Shown: positions 23,712-35,916, counted from the stretch's first letter. The stretch is 64,000 nucleotides of DNA from Cryptomeria japonica (GCF_030272615.1 NC_081409.1:875740594-875804593); one strand, 5' to 3'. Notes: generated by a model from the sequence alone, not told the origin. Numbers and translations: made by a program.

Positions 23712-25030
23712 GATTAGAGATATGTGCTGGAATGGTTGATGGTTTCAACAAGAAATTCGAGGAGCATTCACCTGGTATAGACTTGAAAGGAGATTGTTCT
23801 TGGTATGAGTCATGATGACTTGGATAGCTTGATGAGAATTCTCATTCCCACTCTTGATCTACTCAGAGGTTTACTACTTGAGAGGTATTTCCCATTGTTT
23901 CCTTTCAGGTGCATTATGTTTATGCTTATCTTTCATAGATATGGATCTTGAGCTATGAAGATGTTTAGTTATGGAGAGTTCATTTAAGAGATGTATTGCA
24001 TTGGTTATCTCTGTGTGCATTTGAGTTATTATTATGATGGCATTTATTGATATTGAGTTTGGGAGATGGTTTATTGGACGTATTCCCTAGGCTTGGGAAT
24101 GGATATTTAGTTTGATATTCGTGGTTATGAGAGGCTTACATCCAAGTTGATTACATGTTATATATGTTTGTTTGGTCCAAGTGACTGAACAGTTTTGGGT
24201 GTTGTTATGCTTTTCATGTGGAGTTTAATGGAGAAGATCATACTTGGCACAGTTAGCATTTAGAGGTGTGTGTAGAAGGGCATGCTACAGGTTTTGATTT
24301 GCAGTGTTTCTCTTTGTTTCGGTTATCTTCCTGGATGTTCGTATTCACATTACATTGGTTGGAGGTTGTTTGGTGCTATGTGTTCACTATTTTTGTGTTC
24401 ATGTGTTGTCATGTGGGAGATGGCATAATGGTTCCTTTATCTCTTTCTTTTGTTGGTGTGGAGAACATGGGAGAATGTTCGAGACATGGTGTGAGAGTGG
24501 TACTTGTGGGTTATCGGTTTACATGATGCTCATATTGATGTGGATGTTCTTGATACTATATGATTACACTTCTATGATATGTTGTTAGTGGATTCATTTA
24601 TGATATTGACATTACCTATGTAGTGGGAATTCCTTGGTGTACATACATGGAAGGTATTGCACTTGGGGCTTATGGTTACATGTTATAGGTTGCATATATT
24701 GATGAGATATTATTTACTTGGTTTGTATGCCTTGGAGAAATGTATAGTTGATGTGTTAGCACTTGTTGTGGGTGTTATTTCAGATATGTAAATAGCTACC
24801 TTTGCATTGAATACCTTTGGATTAGTGTTTATGTTTGGATATCAGTTGGTGCAGGACTTATCATTTTTTGTGACAAATTGTGTGGCTTTCTCCTTGGATG
24901 GCCTTTTCATGTCCAGTGGTAGTGGCATGATGGAGAATGGGAGAATTCATGTATGAGATGGTGGTTACTTTGTTTCTTGTTGCAGGTATCTTGATGGAGC
25001 ACATGGAGCACTTGGATTCCATGATGGTAT
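23712..25030 (+). other. B-I internal region, second part (non-coding)
   Basis: Co-linear with 46670-47965 of B-II. No gag/pol motifs; short frames are broken differently in the two copies, which argues against coding. Confidence 0.6.
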
Positions 25031-25213
25031 TGTTGGACATTATTTCTACTAGGATATGTTGTTCTCATTGATGTCAACTTATTCATGTGATTTATTGCTC
25101 TGGTGGTAGCAAATTGGTTTATTGGGATCATGTTTTGATATATGGAGTATTCCTAGTATAATTATATCTTTTTGTATTGGTTTCAATGATCTAGAAGCTT
25201 AATTGATCATATT

Positions 25214-26003
25214 TGAAGAAGTCACTGGTGAGGAGGGACCTCAAGGAGATCAGCCCAGATAGATCAGCAAGAGTAAACAAAATGGAAACACACATATATG
25301 ATGGAGGCAATGCAGAGAAGTTAGTTTTATTGCATGAAATTTTATTACATCCAACCAGTAACAACCGAGTTACAACATATCGACACATAGGCCTGGTAGA
25401 ATAGGTCACAACCGGGACCTTGAATCAAAAGACCTATCTTCTAGGCACAGTCTATCTATCTGATACTCTGATTGATTCTAATTGATTACATTCTAAAGAA
25501 TGATTACAAATATATTTATTGATCCAAAGGATCCAGTCAGCCCAAAAAGATCAAAACCCGAAGAACAAGACCTAACGTGCAAAATGTACAAGGTTGGCCT
25601 CCGCCAAGAGATTCCTCTAAAAAATCCAAATGATGAAATGTAGAAGGTCAGCCACACACCAAAAAACATATAGATAAACATCCAAGGCTCCACAAGCTTC
25701 AAAATGGGTTTCGTTAGATCACCAGAATAGGTCTCAGGCAACTGGTAATGAAGGAACAATTGGTAACAAGAAACTATCATGGCAACCGATAACAATATCT
25801 TGCTGGAAAGTGATCCAAATGAGATGTGATTTGGAATCAAGAGAGATGATCAAGTCTTCAAGTAGAATCCAACTCCATAAGATCCGATGAGACAAAACTG
25901 GGACACACAGAAAGGAAAACTGAAACTGCAAACATAAAACAAAATAGAAAAGAAAAAAATTTTGGTTGATGCAAGATTATTGTGAACCAGAGATTCTTCT
26001 GCA
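25214..26003 (-). repeat. Element G 3' LTR
   Basis: Similar to 30251-31016 over its length; ends CTTCTGCAT on the + strand. The terminal bases on the internal side (TCATGCAG on the minus strand) carry one change from TGATGCAG in the other LTR. Confidence 0.8.
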
Positions 26004-26059
26004 TGAAACATCCAAGGTTAAAGAAAAAGTGATTCTCTCACTTTGTCATGGTCAGAGGG

Positions 26060-26530
26060 AAACTAAGGCTGTCTACCTCTGCCTAATAAATCCAAGATGA
26101 ATCTTCAACTATTCTTCTCTTCCACTTCACAAGATATTCTTTGTACTGATTGTTTTGGGTACTATGCCCAATCCTACTATCCAAAATATCTTCAAGCTGA
26201 TATGGTTCCTTCCGGGGCAATTTTTTCTCAAGGTCTGCAACACTCTACTTACTGAATTCTAGTTCATGGTACTCATGAAGGCTTATAATGTTGAATATAG
26301 GTGAAATACTTAGACTATCTGGTAGCCCTACTTCATATGCATTTCCAAAACTGAACTTCCTCAACATCTTATAGGGTCTAAACTTCTTCATCTGCAACTT
26401 ATTATAAGTTCCAACCGGGAATCTCTCTTTTCTCAAGTATAGGATCACTTCATCGCCAAATTCAAATTTCTTATGTCTCCTCTTCTCATTTGCCTTCTCC
26501 TTATATTTTCTATTCATGTCTTCCAAATGT
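26060..26530 (-). pseudogene. Element G integrase C-terminus and chromodomain
   Basis: Minus strand. 26245-26526 reads KFEFGDEVILYLRKERFPVG and KMKKF-like KLQMKKFRPYKM, then NAYEVGLPDS, the GPY/F-type region. After a stop, another stretch (about 26220-26080) reads YQLEDILDSRIGH then YKEYLVKWKRRIVEDSSWI, a chromodomain with its aromatic and WK positions present, followed by a stop where the element would continue. A chromodomain fused to integrase is diagnostic of chromoviruses, where it helps direct insertion to marked chromatin. Confidence 0.85.
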
Positions 26531-26538
26531 TGTTTAAC

Positions 26539-27310
26539 CTAAATATGCAATGTTGCCATGTGCTCTACAAAATCTTCTACTTCTAAACTCTTCTGGTCTT
26601 CATGGATAATGTCTCTCAATTCCGTTATTCCTCTAGGATGTACTATGGTAACAATCTCAAAAGGTGTTTTTCTGGTACTTCTATTCACTGAATTGTTATA
26701 GGCAAACTCTGCTTGTGCAAGGATCAAATCCCAACTTCCGGTTTTATCTCCCACTAAACATCTCAACAAGTTTCCCAAACTCTGATTAACTACTTCTATT
26801 TGTCCATCAATCTGTGGATGAAAAGTAGAACTGAACTTCAAATTTGTCTTCATCTTCTTCCAAAGTATTCTCCAAAAATAGCCAACAAACTTAGTGTCTC
26901 TGTCTGAAACTATGCTCCTAGGTAATTCATGCAATCTCACCACTTCCTTAAAAAATAGGTCTACTACATGTAATGCATCTGATGTCTTCTTACAAGGTAT
27001 GAAATGAACCATCTTCAAAAATTTATCCAATACCACAAATATAGAATCATTCCCTCTCGGTGTCTTAGGAAATCCAAGCACAAAATCCATGCTTATATCC
27101 TCCCAAGGTCTTACCAGTACTATCAAGGGTTTATACAATCCCACATTTTGACAACTACCTTTTGCAACTTGACAAAATCTACAACTCTGCACATATCTCT
27201 TAACATCCTTATGAATCTAGGGCCAAAAGTATTGTTCACTCACCAATGCAATTGTTTTAGCAATGCCAAAATATCCAGCTAAACCTCCACTATGTTTCTC
27301 TTTGATTAGG
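26539..27310 (-). pseudogene. Element G integrase core and zinc-binding domain
   Basis: 26539-27192 on the minus strand contains CRFCQVAKGSCQNVG (end of the HHCC finger), ISMDFVLGFPKTPRG (first Asp), FVVLDKFLKMVHF, IVSDRDTKFVGYFW (second Asp), STFHPQIDGQIEVVNQ (Glu) and FAYNNSVNRSTRKTPFEIV. All three catalytic residues are present. The upstream finger half (about 27200-27310) has HSGGLAGYFG and is separated by a stop. Confidence 0.93.
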
Positions 27311-28800
27311 TTCTCTCTCATGGAACTCCTAGGTATGCATAACTGAACTCCCTTGAATAACATCTCATCCTAAATGAAATAATCCATCCATTTACTTCTA
27401 TCAATCACAACCGGTTCTCTACATGCTTTCCAAGGTTCTGCAAAATTTGGGTCTTCATCATACAAGGTCTTCAAATCTTCAAAACATAATATTGTCACTC
27501 TCATCTTTGTCAGCAAATTCCTTCTCCTACTCAATGCATCAGCAACTTTTTTATATTTCCTACTTCAATGCTTCAACACAAAGGTGTAACTCTACAAGAA
27601 TTCTACCCATCTCATATGTCTCTTATTCAACTTACTTTGATTGTTCAAATACTGCAAAGCTTGGTGATCTGCATACAACAAAAACTCCTTAGGCAACAAG
27701 TAATGTCTCCATTTCTTTAAGGCTTGAACTATGGCATAAAATTCCTAATCATACAATGAATATCTCTTCCAGGCATCATTCAATTTCTCACTAAAATACG
27801 CTATTGCTCTCCCTTCTTGACTCAAAACTGCTCCTATTGTTGTTCCACTTGCATCACAATCCACTTGAAATACCTTATTGAAATCCGGTAAATCCAACAC
27901 AGGCTGCTCAATCACTTTCTATTTCAACGATTCAAAACTTTTGTTTGCTCCGGTGCTCCACTTGAATTCCTTCTGATCTCCTCTAATGGTCTCAGTCATA
28001 AAGTTACAAACTAAACTAAAATTCTTGATAAACTTCTGGTAAAAACTATCCAATCCATGAAATAATCTCACCTCTCCAATGCTTTCTGGTGTAGACCACT
28101 CAACAATGACTTTCACGTTCTTAGGGTCCATCTTCAAACAATCCTCAAATATCACAAAGCCCAAATAGACTAACTCTCTTAATGAAAGTACACTTCTTGA
28201 CATTGATCAACAACTTCTCTTCTCTCAACCTCTGCAAAACTTGTCTTAACTACAACAAATGCTCCTCTTTTGTTTTGTTGAAAATCAGAATATCATCCAA
28301 ATATACAATAACTTACCCAAGAATTTCTTCAATACCTCATTCATCAGCCTCATGAAAGTTCTCAGTGCATTAGTCAATCTAAAAGGCATCACCAACCATT
28401 CATATAGTCCTTCATTTGTTTTAAATGATGTCTTCCACTCATCACCTTCTCTGATCCTGATCTGATGATATCCACTCATCAAATCTCTTTGTAAAGTATT
28501 TTGCTCCACTCAAACAGTCAATTATGTCATCCATCTTAGGCAAAAGAAATTGGTATTTCATTGTGATCTTGTTTATTGCTCTTGAATTAGTACACATCCT
28601 CCATTCTCCATTCTTCTTAGGTTCTAATTGGTACTGCACAAGGGCTCAAACTTTCCTTGATCAAACCTTTCTTCAACATCTCCTACACTTGTCTATTCAG
28701 TTCTTCATTTTTCGCCGGTGTCAACCAGTGTGTAGCTTTGTTAGGTAAACTACCTTCAGGAACCAAGTCCATGCAATGACTTATACTTCTAACAGGTGGC
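27311..28800 (-). pseudogene. Element G reverse transcriptase and RNase H
   Basis: Minus strand with several frameshifts. RT starts near 28690 (QYQLEPKKNGEWRMC), continues with [21 protein letters not shown] and [20 protein letters not shown] (PFGLTNAP in relatives), and VYLDDILIF at about 28270-28300 in a shifted frame, so the catalytic Asp pair survives. RNase H follows with [40 protein letters not shown] and ADALSRR near 27530. Order RT-RNase H-integrase identifies Ty3/gypsy. Confidence 0.88.
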
Positions 28801-30235
28801 AATCCATCAGGTACATTATCTAAAATAATATCCTCATATTCTGTCAGCAAGTCTCTTATCTCTGTTGGGTGTTCTCCCTCTGGTTCCGGTCTCTCAGTCT
28901 AGTTAGGAATTAAGGCAAAACACACATTCTCTAAACTACCACTATCAATAGCAACTTTACAACACTTACCATATACCTTACATCCAATCTTGAATAGGTT
29001 CTTCCTCTGCAAGGGTTCTTCATCTCCTCTGATATGACACAAAGCTCCCCTCATCATCAACAGTTCTCCATCTTCCGGTTTATTATCTGATCTGGTGGGG
29101 TTTTCTTCCACCACTATTGCTCTTCTGATAGCCTCTATCTTCTTACATTCAAATTCATGGTGTCCTTCTCCTCCACATTTAAAGAAGATTCCTCTAAATG
29201 TCCTCTTGTCTTGTCTTCCAAATTTCTCATTCCGGTAACCATCTGGTTCTCTCCTCCAATAGAAATTTATATCATCCTTCTGATATGGATTACCTTTTTT
29301 TCTCACTTCCTTGTCCTTGTTTTGATCTATACCGGTTCCTCTTCCTCTATTATATCCTCTTCCTCCTTGAAATCTTCCTCTGGTAAACATTCCACCTCTA
29401 CCTCTTTGTCTCTACTCATGTCTTTTATTCAATTTTTCTTCAGCCTTTAGTGCATACTGGTAAGCCTCTTCAACACTCTCCAATTTGATCATATTGAGTT
29501 CATCTTGTATAGACATCCACAATCTATTCAACTTCATCATCAACATGTTCGGATCTGATGTTCAATTTGTAAAATGCTTCAATCTACTCCTTCACGCTAT
29601 ATTTCTTTTATCTTGGGTTCTGCAATTTCCGGAATAAAGCCACTTGACAATTCATTGGGACAAACTTTGATTTTAACTTAGCAATCATCTGATCCCATGT
29701 ATTAATATTTTCTTTACCTCTTCTTTTCCTATCAACTTGCAAGTGCTCCCACCAAAGAGATGCATGACCTTTCAACCAGGTACAAGCATATTTCACCTTC
29801 CTCTCTTTCTGCAATGTTTTAAAAATCAAAATAATTCTTCATCTCTGAGATCCAATCCATCAATCCATTTGAATATAACTTCCCATGATATTCTGGTGGG
29901 GTAAAATGAGGTTTAGTGTTCACCCTACTCAAAACCCTTAAAAATCTTTCTTCATCCGAATCAATTGCCAGTAGGTTCATTTGTTCTGTTGGGGCTTCTT
30001 CTCCTTCATCTTCACTTACATCTTCAATATGTTAGCCTCTTCTCTGGGCTATCTCCATGGCTTCTAACCGAGCTGTTATTCCTTGCAACATCTCCATCAC
30101 AGTAGGGTCTACATTCCCACATGCTCCACCATTCCTATTTCCTCTTTGTGCCATTGATTCATGCTATTCCTTTGCAATTGCAGGTCAGATCCACAATCTG
30201 CCACCCTACAACACACAACCTCTAGAACAAAACTT
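28801..30235 (-). pseudogene. Element G gag and protease
   Basis: Minus strand. 29608-29829 contains WLKGHASLWWEHL and WDQMIAKLKSKFVP, the Retrotrans_gag capsid core. 28899-29390 has an Arg/Gly-rich stretch (RGRFQGGRGYNRGRG), a zinc knuckle with its first Cys changed to Phe (FFKCGGEGHHEFEC), and the protease motif VAIDSGSLENV with catalytic Asp intact. The gag start is near 30180 on the minus strand, shortly after the primer-binding region. Confidence 0.85.
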
Positions 30236-30237
30236 CA

Positions 30238-30248
30238 CTCTAATACCA
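30238..30248 (-). other. Element G primer-binding site
   Basis: Minus-strand TGGTATTAGAG, two bases from the LTR, a one-base variant of the initiator-Met complement TGGTATCAGAG. Confidence 0.7.
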
Positions 30249-30250
30249 CT

Positions 30251-31016
30251 TGAAGCAATCACTGGTGAGGAGGGACCTCAAGGAGATCAGCCCAGACTGG
30301 TCAGCAATAGTAAACACAATGGAAACACGCAAATATGATTGACGCAATGCAAAATAGATAGTTTTATTGCATGAAATTTGATTGCATCCAATCGGTAACA
30401 ACCGGGTTACAACATACCGACACACAGACCTGGTAGAATAGGTCACAACTGGGACCTTGAATCAAAAGATATATCTTCTAGGCACAATCTATATATCTGA
30501 TATACTCTGATTGATTCTAATATATTACATTCTAAAGCGTGATTAAAAAATATATATCAATCCAGAGGATCCAGTCAGCCCAAAAAGATCAAAACCTGAA
30601 GAACAAGACCTAACGTGCAAAATGAACAAGGTCGACCTCTGCCAAGAGATTCCTCTAGAAAATCCAAAGGATGAAACGTATAAGGTCGGCCACACGCCAA
30701 AAAACATATAGATCAATGTCCAAGGCTCCGTAAGCTTTGGAACAGGTTCTGGTAGATCACCAGAATAGGTCTCAAACAACCGGTAACAAGAAATTATCAT
30801 GGAAACCGGTAGCGATATCTTGCTGGAAAGTGATCCAAATGAGATGCGGTTTGGAAGAAAGAGAGATGATCAAGTCTTCAAGTAGAATCCAACTCAATGG
30901 GATCTAGTGAGCCAAACCAGTACACACAGAAAGGAAAACTAAAACTGCAAACAAAACAAAAAAAAATGTTTTTGGTTTATGCAAGATTGTTGTGAACCGG
31001 GGATGCTCCTGCATCA
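30251..31016 (-). repeat. Element G 5' LTR
   Basis: Pairs with 25214-26003; starts TGAAGCAATCACTGG and ends CTCCTGCATCA on the + strand. Confidence 0.82.
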
Positions 31017-32247
31017 ATGTCATATGATCCGGTTTATAGTTTGGTTTTTTTTATTAGTGCTTTGCAGAGTTCGACATTTCCTCCAGTATATTTTGGTGTG
31101 ATCAAATCCTGAGTTAAGATTTTGGGAGTATGTTTGGGATGTTCTTGTGTATCTTCATTTCAGATGGTTCGTAATTTGGTGCTCCGCAAGTTATTTTCTT
31201 CATGATAGTTGTTGTTGTTTAGACGTTCTTGAGTTTCAGATGTTGATTGATGAAGATTTGATAAGTGGTGTTGGTGCAATTGTTACAAATTATTCTAACA
31301 TCCTTGTTGGTGTTTCCTAATTATGTCCTATTTGTTTTGATGCTCCACATTGATTGTTTTGCGATTTTTTGGTGTTTTCTTGATTCGGTGATATTCTTCA
31401 TGTTATGTGATATTCTTGGCGGTGTAGTGTGTTGTGGTGGATCTTGACGTGATTTCTGATGGTGATGAGTGTTTGGAAATTTGATTTAGGTCCATATTAT
31501 ATCATGTATATCATTATATTGGTCCGATGGTCAATCTTTGTATCGTGTGATGAAATTTTGTAATTAGGTGTTATGGGTTTGGCCAACCTTGTAGTCAAGG
31601 TTGATGATTTGTATAAATGGGTGTAATATTCATGTGATTTGTGTGTCTATGGTTGTGTATGCATTATTAGAGAGTGGTATATGTGCGAACAAAGGAATTC
31701 ATCTTTCGATGTGGTGTATTAAGCAGAGATTGGTGCAAGGCAGACAAATGTGCTTAATTGGAACTTTCATCATGCATTAGCAGATGCTATCATTGCAGTT
31801 CATTCCTTCCAGATTGTAGTTTGAATCTTGTTGTAAGTCAATGAGACTTCTCTAAGGGTTGTAGCCTTCTAGGTTATTATGTTTTGAGGAGTGAGCTTGA
31901 ATGCAGGTGCATTCCCTATTGTAATTATTTTCACATACTACTACAAAGTATCATCTTATTGTGGGTAGGTTCCCACCGCGGATTTTCCCTTAACTAGGTT
32001 TTCCATGTTAAAATCTTGGTGTTGTATGTTGTGCTATCAATTTTCTTATCTTTGTTGTTATTTTAGTTAATCACATTTGCATTCAAGATTAAGTTTGATA
32101 ATTAGGTGAAAACTAATTCACCCCCCCCCTCTCAGTTTTCCTTCATTGCTATTGCCAACATGTATATGTGCGTGGAGAGATTAGTCTCTTGTTTGTATGA
32201 TGGATTACTTCTTCACCCTTATGCAATGTATACAACAAGTGGGAGAA

Positions 32248-32983
32248 TGTTGGGAAAATGGTGTTGTACAACTTGCATAATGTTTCATTGTTTTATTGTT
32301 TTATTATTGTGTGAGCTAGACATGGAATTATATTGTAATATCTATTGTATTGTTGCACCTAGGAGCACCTAGATGGACGTGCAACATGTAGAGATTCCCT
32401 TGGAATATTCTTGTAACCACTTGATGAGTTGTATTGGCACATTGGTATTATTATATTATATTTATTTAATTTTGGGGAATGCAATTATGATGAAGTACCC
32501 AATATTAAATGTTGGTTAAGGGTAGGTAGGAAAAATATTATATTTTATTGTCACATGGTTTTGGGCACATGGTTTTGATTTAATACCACTTGGTGGTTTT
32601 GTGGGAGCTTGTGTTTATAAAAACAACCACAAGGGTAGTTGTTTGGGTTGGTCAGTTAGCCAGGTTAGCATTTGTGAAGGAGGAAGTATGGCATGGGATG
32701 TGTGGATTCATGCTTGGTCACATGGAGTACTTGGTTATGGTTGGCTTTTCGAAGGCTTTCCATAGTTGTATTGTAATGGATGCATTGCTGATAATACATG
32801 GTGGATGACACTTTTGGAGGTTGGGCTTTTCCCTCATGAGGGTTTTCCCAGGATATATCTTGTGTCACATTTTCATGGGTATGTTGTCTATTCTTTATAT
32901 ATGGATTCTATGTGTTTATTTAATTAAAATCTAAGTTGGTTTATGTTGAAATTGTCATATAGTTGGCTACAAGTCTTCGTACA
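32248..32983 (+). repeat. B-I 3' LTR
   Basis: TGTTGGGAAAATGG...CTTCGTACA, 736 bp, preceded by the purine tract AGTGGGAGAA (32238-32247). Aligns with 19104-19837 and both B-II LTRs. Confidence 0.88.
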
Positions 32984-33089
32984 AAAACACACTATCTTGC
33001 AGAATATATCAGTTTCAAATCTCTTCTGAAACTAACTTTCAAATCACCAAAAACTCAATTTTTTTTGTAAATCATTCGCATACACTTCT
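32984..33089 (-). mobile_element. Copia-C 5' LTR, segment 2 of 4
   Basis: Short host piece between the end of B-I and the start of element E, carrying the two target duplications (AAAAC at 32984-32988 and CTTCT at 33085-33089). Assigned to the copia-C LTR by position, not by a second copy. Confidence 0.55.
33085..33089. repeat. Element E target-site duplication, left
   Basis: CTTCT, matching 42787-42791 exactly. Confidence 0.92.
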
Positions 33090-34026
33090 TGTTGGCAATT
33101 GACACTCAATTGGTAGGTTTCACTATGTTTTCATTGATGGAAACATGGTATCTTGTTCCGGCTTCATGTTTCGGTTTAGTTGTGTATTGACGAACACTTC
33201 ATAGACACTACACCGACACCAGAAAGATGGAAGGATTTCTTTTGTTACCGACAATGCAGGCCAACATAGTTTAGAATCAGGATTATCGATATTAGAGGAT
33301 GACATCTTTGTGATTCAGCATCGGCAATTGTTTATGCAATTCATATATTTATGTTATCTAGCTGACATGTATATTGACATTGTAATTATCTTTGTAAGCC
33401 GACATAAGGCATGATAAATTGTATAGGGTATATAGGTCAATTGGATTAGATCATTTTGATATGACATGAAGTGAATATGTAATTGAGAAGGAAATAATGA
33501 AGGAGATGCAAAATATCTAAGAGATATTATGTATGTGAGGATATTTTTGTAAAGGGGTGTTTTAATAAAGGGTTTAGGGTTTCAGACTGAAACAAAAAGA
33601 GCTTAACCAAAATTGTATTTAGGCATAGAAGATGCTATCTTAGCAGTTCATTCATTTCTCCAGATTGAAGTCTAAATTTATATGTAGTTAGTGAGGCTCC
33701 TTTTGTGATTGAGCAGTGTGCTCTAGGCTGTAAGCCTTCCTGCAAGTGTAGGCCCTTGTATTTTATAATATCTCTTCATATAGCCAGTGGATTGTTATTG
33801 TGGGTCACAAATCCCACTGTGGTTTTTCCTCTTTCAAGTTTTCCACGTATAATTATGTGTGTTATGGTATTCGTTTATATGATTGGCTTATTGGTTGCTT
33901 TACTTCTTTCAATTCTATATGTATCAGTATATCGGTTAGTGTATGCATGTTTTTAATAAGGCTAAAATTGATCATTCCGATAGAACACTAATTCACCCCC
34001 CATCTTAGTGTTCTTGGATTCCAACA
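33090..34026 (+). repeat. Element E 5' LTR
   Basis: 937 bp, TGTTGGCAATTGAC...GGATTCCAACA. Contains TGTGGTTTTTCC, TTTTCCACGTA and ATTCACCCCCCAT blocks near the 3' side. Pairs with 41840-42786. Confidence 0.93.
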
Positions 34027-34027
34027 A

Positions 34028-34040
34028 TTGGTATCAGAGC
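34028..34040 (+). other. Element E primer-binding site
   Basis: TTGGTATCAGAGC, complementary to initiator Met tRNA, one base after the LTR. Confidence 0.93.
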
Positions 34041-34100
34041 CTTGTGCCTCGGAAGAAGTTTAACAGCTTGAGGAAGATCTTGAATCTGGAATCCGTGGAT

Positions 34101-35108
34101 ATGGGTTTGGAAAAGCAACTTGAGATGGCACTTGAAGATTATAATGTTGAAAGGATGAAGAACTTAAAGCTACAAGATGAATTGAATTCTGCTAAGGAAT
34201 TCATTCTTATCCTACAGGAGAGGTTGCCATATGTTCAAGCTAGGAGGAAGGAACTTTTGTAAAATCAGGATGATGAAGAGAAAGATTCACTTAAGGAATA
34301 GTGTTAGAAGCTGAGTCATGAGAACATGGTCATGAGAAATGAAATGCAAGTTATAACTATGAGAATGTCTAAAGAGATTGAGGACTGAAAGAAAAAGGAA
34401 GAAAAACTTGTTGTATCTCTGAAGAACAAATTTGAAGAATGTAGTAGGTTGGTTCATGGGAATGATATGTTGAGAACTGATTTAGTAAAATCCCAGAGTA
34501 ATGAACATGAGTTTGAGAGACAAATGATAATTCTAAGAGAAGATCTGACTATTGCAAGTGAGTATAAAGAAAAATTCAAGATTAGTTCAACACAACTAGA
34601 TGACTTATTGAAGAGGCAAATGCGGAATGAAGATTCCAGTGGACTTGGATTTGAACAAAGATATAGTTCTAGTATTGCAAATGAAGATCAAAACCATAAG
34701 GCACCGGTAAGGCAGTTCAATGCTTATAAATTTAATGGTGGATGTTTTATTTGTAATAAATTTGGTCACATGGATAGGCAATGTAGAAATAGAGCAAATC
34801 AGAACAATAATTATGCTCTCAGTGAATGTTCTAAATGTAACAAGAATGTTCATAAGACAAAAGATTGCAAAATGAATGTAAAATGTTATGCATGTGGAAA
34901 ATTAGGACATATAGCTAATCAGTGCAGGTCAAGAAATTATACCGGTTTTAGCAAAGCAATTCAAAAGAACAATGTTACATGTTATGCATGTAATGAGGTT
35001 GGACATATTTCTAAATTTTGTAGAAGCAAAAATCCACCAGTTGGTAATGGAGGATCAAATGAGAAAGGAAAAGAGAAGGTTAATGAAATCAGGCAAGATC
35101 ATACCTAG
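34101..35108 (+). pseudogene. Element E ORF1: coiled-coil, four-CCHC gag-like protein
   Basis: One frame from ATG 34101 to stop 35106-35108 with a few internal stops (about 34261, 34300 and 34386). The first two thirds are heptad-like and charged (LEKQLEMALEDYNVERMKNL, LKNKFEECSRL, ERQMIILREDL), predicting coiled coil. Four CX2CX4HX4C zinc knuckles follow: CFICNKFGHMDRQC (34743-34784), CSKCNKNVHKTKDC (34827-34868), CYACGKLGHIANQC (34884-34925) and CYACNEVGHISKFC (34980-35021). All Cys and His ligands are intact. These would bind element RNA. No UBN2 or Retrotrans_gag capsid core is visible, unlike copia-C, copia-D and element G gag, so it is gag-like rather than a standard gag. The initiator was chosen as the first ATG after the primer-binding site in this frame. 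Confidence 0.85.
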
Positions 35109-35567
35109 AGATGGGTCAGGAAGACTGAAGAACAATCAGTAGATGGGAATTCACTGGTTACTTATCTGACAAAGGAGGTTGCTCCTACATCGGCAGGTAG
35201 CTCATCTGGTAACTAAGGCAAATGCCTTAAGGGTAGGCAAAATTCATGAAGATGTTGCATATGCCCCGGGAAGAGGTTTTGGAAGATATTCCAGACATTG
35301 GAGATGCTTATCCGACATGGATATGTTTTTTTCAAGATCCGGTATCTTTCACCAGATGTCATTGATGTCAATGAAAGATTATGGTTTTTCTTGGAGGATA
35401 AAAGGTTGAATCTACTTCATTTTTTATCACCTTGCATTAAGAGTGATTTAGAGCGATTAAGGGCGATTCGGTGTGATCAAATATCTTATTGAGCAATTTC
35501 ACTGACGATTGGAAGAAGTCTTTAGGGTTTTTCACTGGCAACGATTCATAGGTATTTATCTTTAATC
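35109..35567 (+). other. Element E ORF1-ORF2 interval
   Basis: The ORF1 frame stays mostly open through here (an open stretch at 35298-35492 includes RHGYVFFKIRYL and LWFFLEDKRL) but has several stops at 35109-35300 and 35490-35540. It may be the decayed tail of ORF1 or a non-coding spacer. Confidence 0.4.
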
Positions 35568-35916
35568 ATGGAAGTAGGATCATCATTTGTACCTATCTTT
35601 GTTGCAAATCTGACTGTAGTTGAGGTCAGGGACCCTCCCAGGCCAACTTTCAAGTGATATCTGCATGTGGCTACCCTGGACGATTCGATTGGAGCTTTTT
35701 CCCATGTCCCAGAAGGAGTTGTGTATGTCGAAGATGTAAGAGCTTACATTCATTGTCACATTGAGGATTTGGGAACATCTGATATCAAGGGTATGTACAT
35801 GAATGAGCTAATGGGAGATTCTAGAAAGATTAAGCCTGAGTACAAGCACATTGAGGATTTAGGGTTTACCGACATTCTGGACATTCTGGAATTCAAAGAT
35901 GAAATCATTAGGTATG

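Larger units (their letters stand above)
25214..31016 (-). mobile_element. Ty3/gypsy chromovirus-type element G
   Basis: Minus-strand element of 5.8 kb with LTRs 30251-31016 (5') and 25214-about 26003 (3'), both containing ATCACTGGTGAGG-like sequence on the + strand. Order on the minus strand is gag, protease, RT, RNase H, integrase, chromodomain, which is gypsy order. Flanks ATATT (25209-25213) and ATGTC (31017-31021) agree at three of five bases, with two transitions, consistent with an aged duplication. All ORFs are broken. It splits a copia-A LTR. Confidence 0.9.
25031..32160 (+). mobile_element. Solo copia-A LTR inside B-I (split by a gypsy element)
   Basis: Segments 25031-25213 and 31017-32160 together align with the LTR at 692-2044: TGTTGGACATT at the start, TTGCCAACA at the end, TATA box TATAAAT at 31612-31618, and ATTCACCCCCCCCCCT near the end. 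Flanks are GGTAT (25026-25030) and TGTAT (32161-32165), a 5-bp duplication with one change. B-II has uninterrupted sequence at the same point. No copia-A internal DNA is present, so it is a solo LTR. Confidence 0.85.
19104..32983 (+). mobile_element. LARD-like LTR element B-I, with nested insertions
   Basis: Both LTRs (19104-19837 and 32248-32983, about 735 bp each) begin TGTTGGGAAAATGG and end in ACA. Flanks are ACAAC (19099-19103) and AAAAC (32984-32988), a 5-bp duplication with one change. A primer-binding site follows the 5' LTR. The element's own internal DNA, after discounting nested insertions at 22471-23706 and 25031-32160, is about 4 kb and shows no gag or pol. A second member (B-II) has the same structure at 43220-48790. 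Large non-coding internal DNA between good LTRs is the definition of a LARD, which must rely on another element's proteins. Confidence 0.88.

Noticed and set aside
22450-23751. Overlapping open frames of 60-206 codons as genes
   Set aside because: They lie within a TSD-flanked solo LTR, overlap on both strands and show no recognisable domain; the GC-rich composition keeps stops rare.
24266-24588. Hydrophobic ORFs (Phe/Val/Leu-rich) in the B-I interior
   Set aside because: Counterparts at 47229-47484 in B-II share DNA similarity but not a consistent frame; the T/G-rich composition explains the hydrophobic look.
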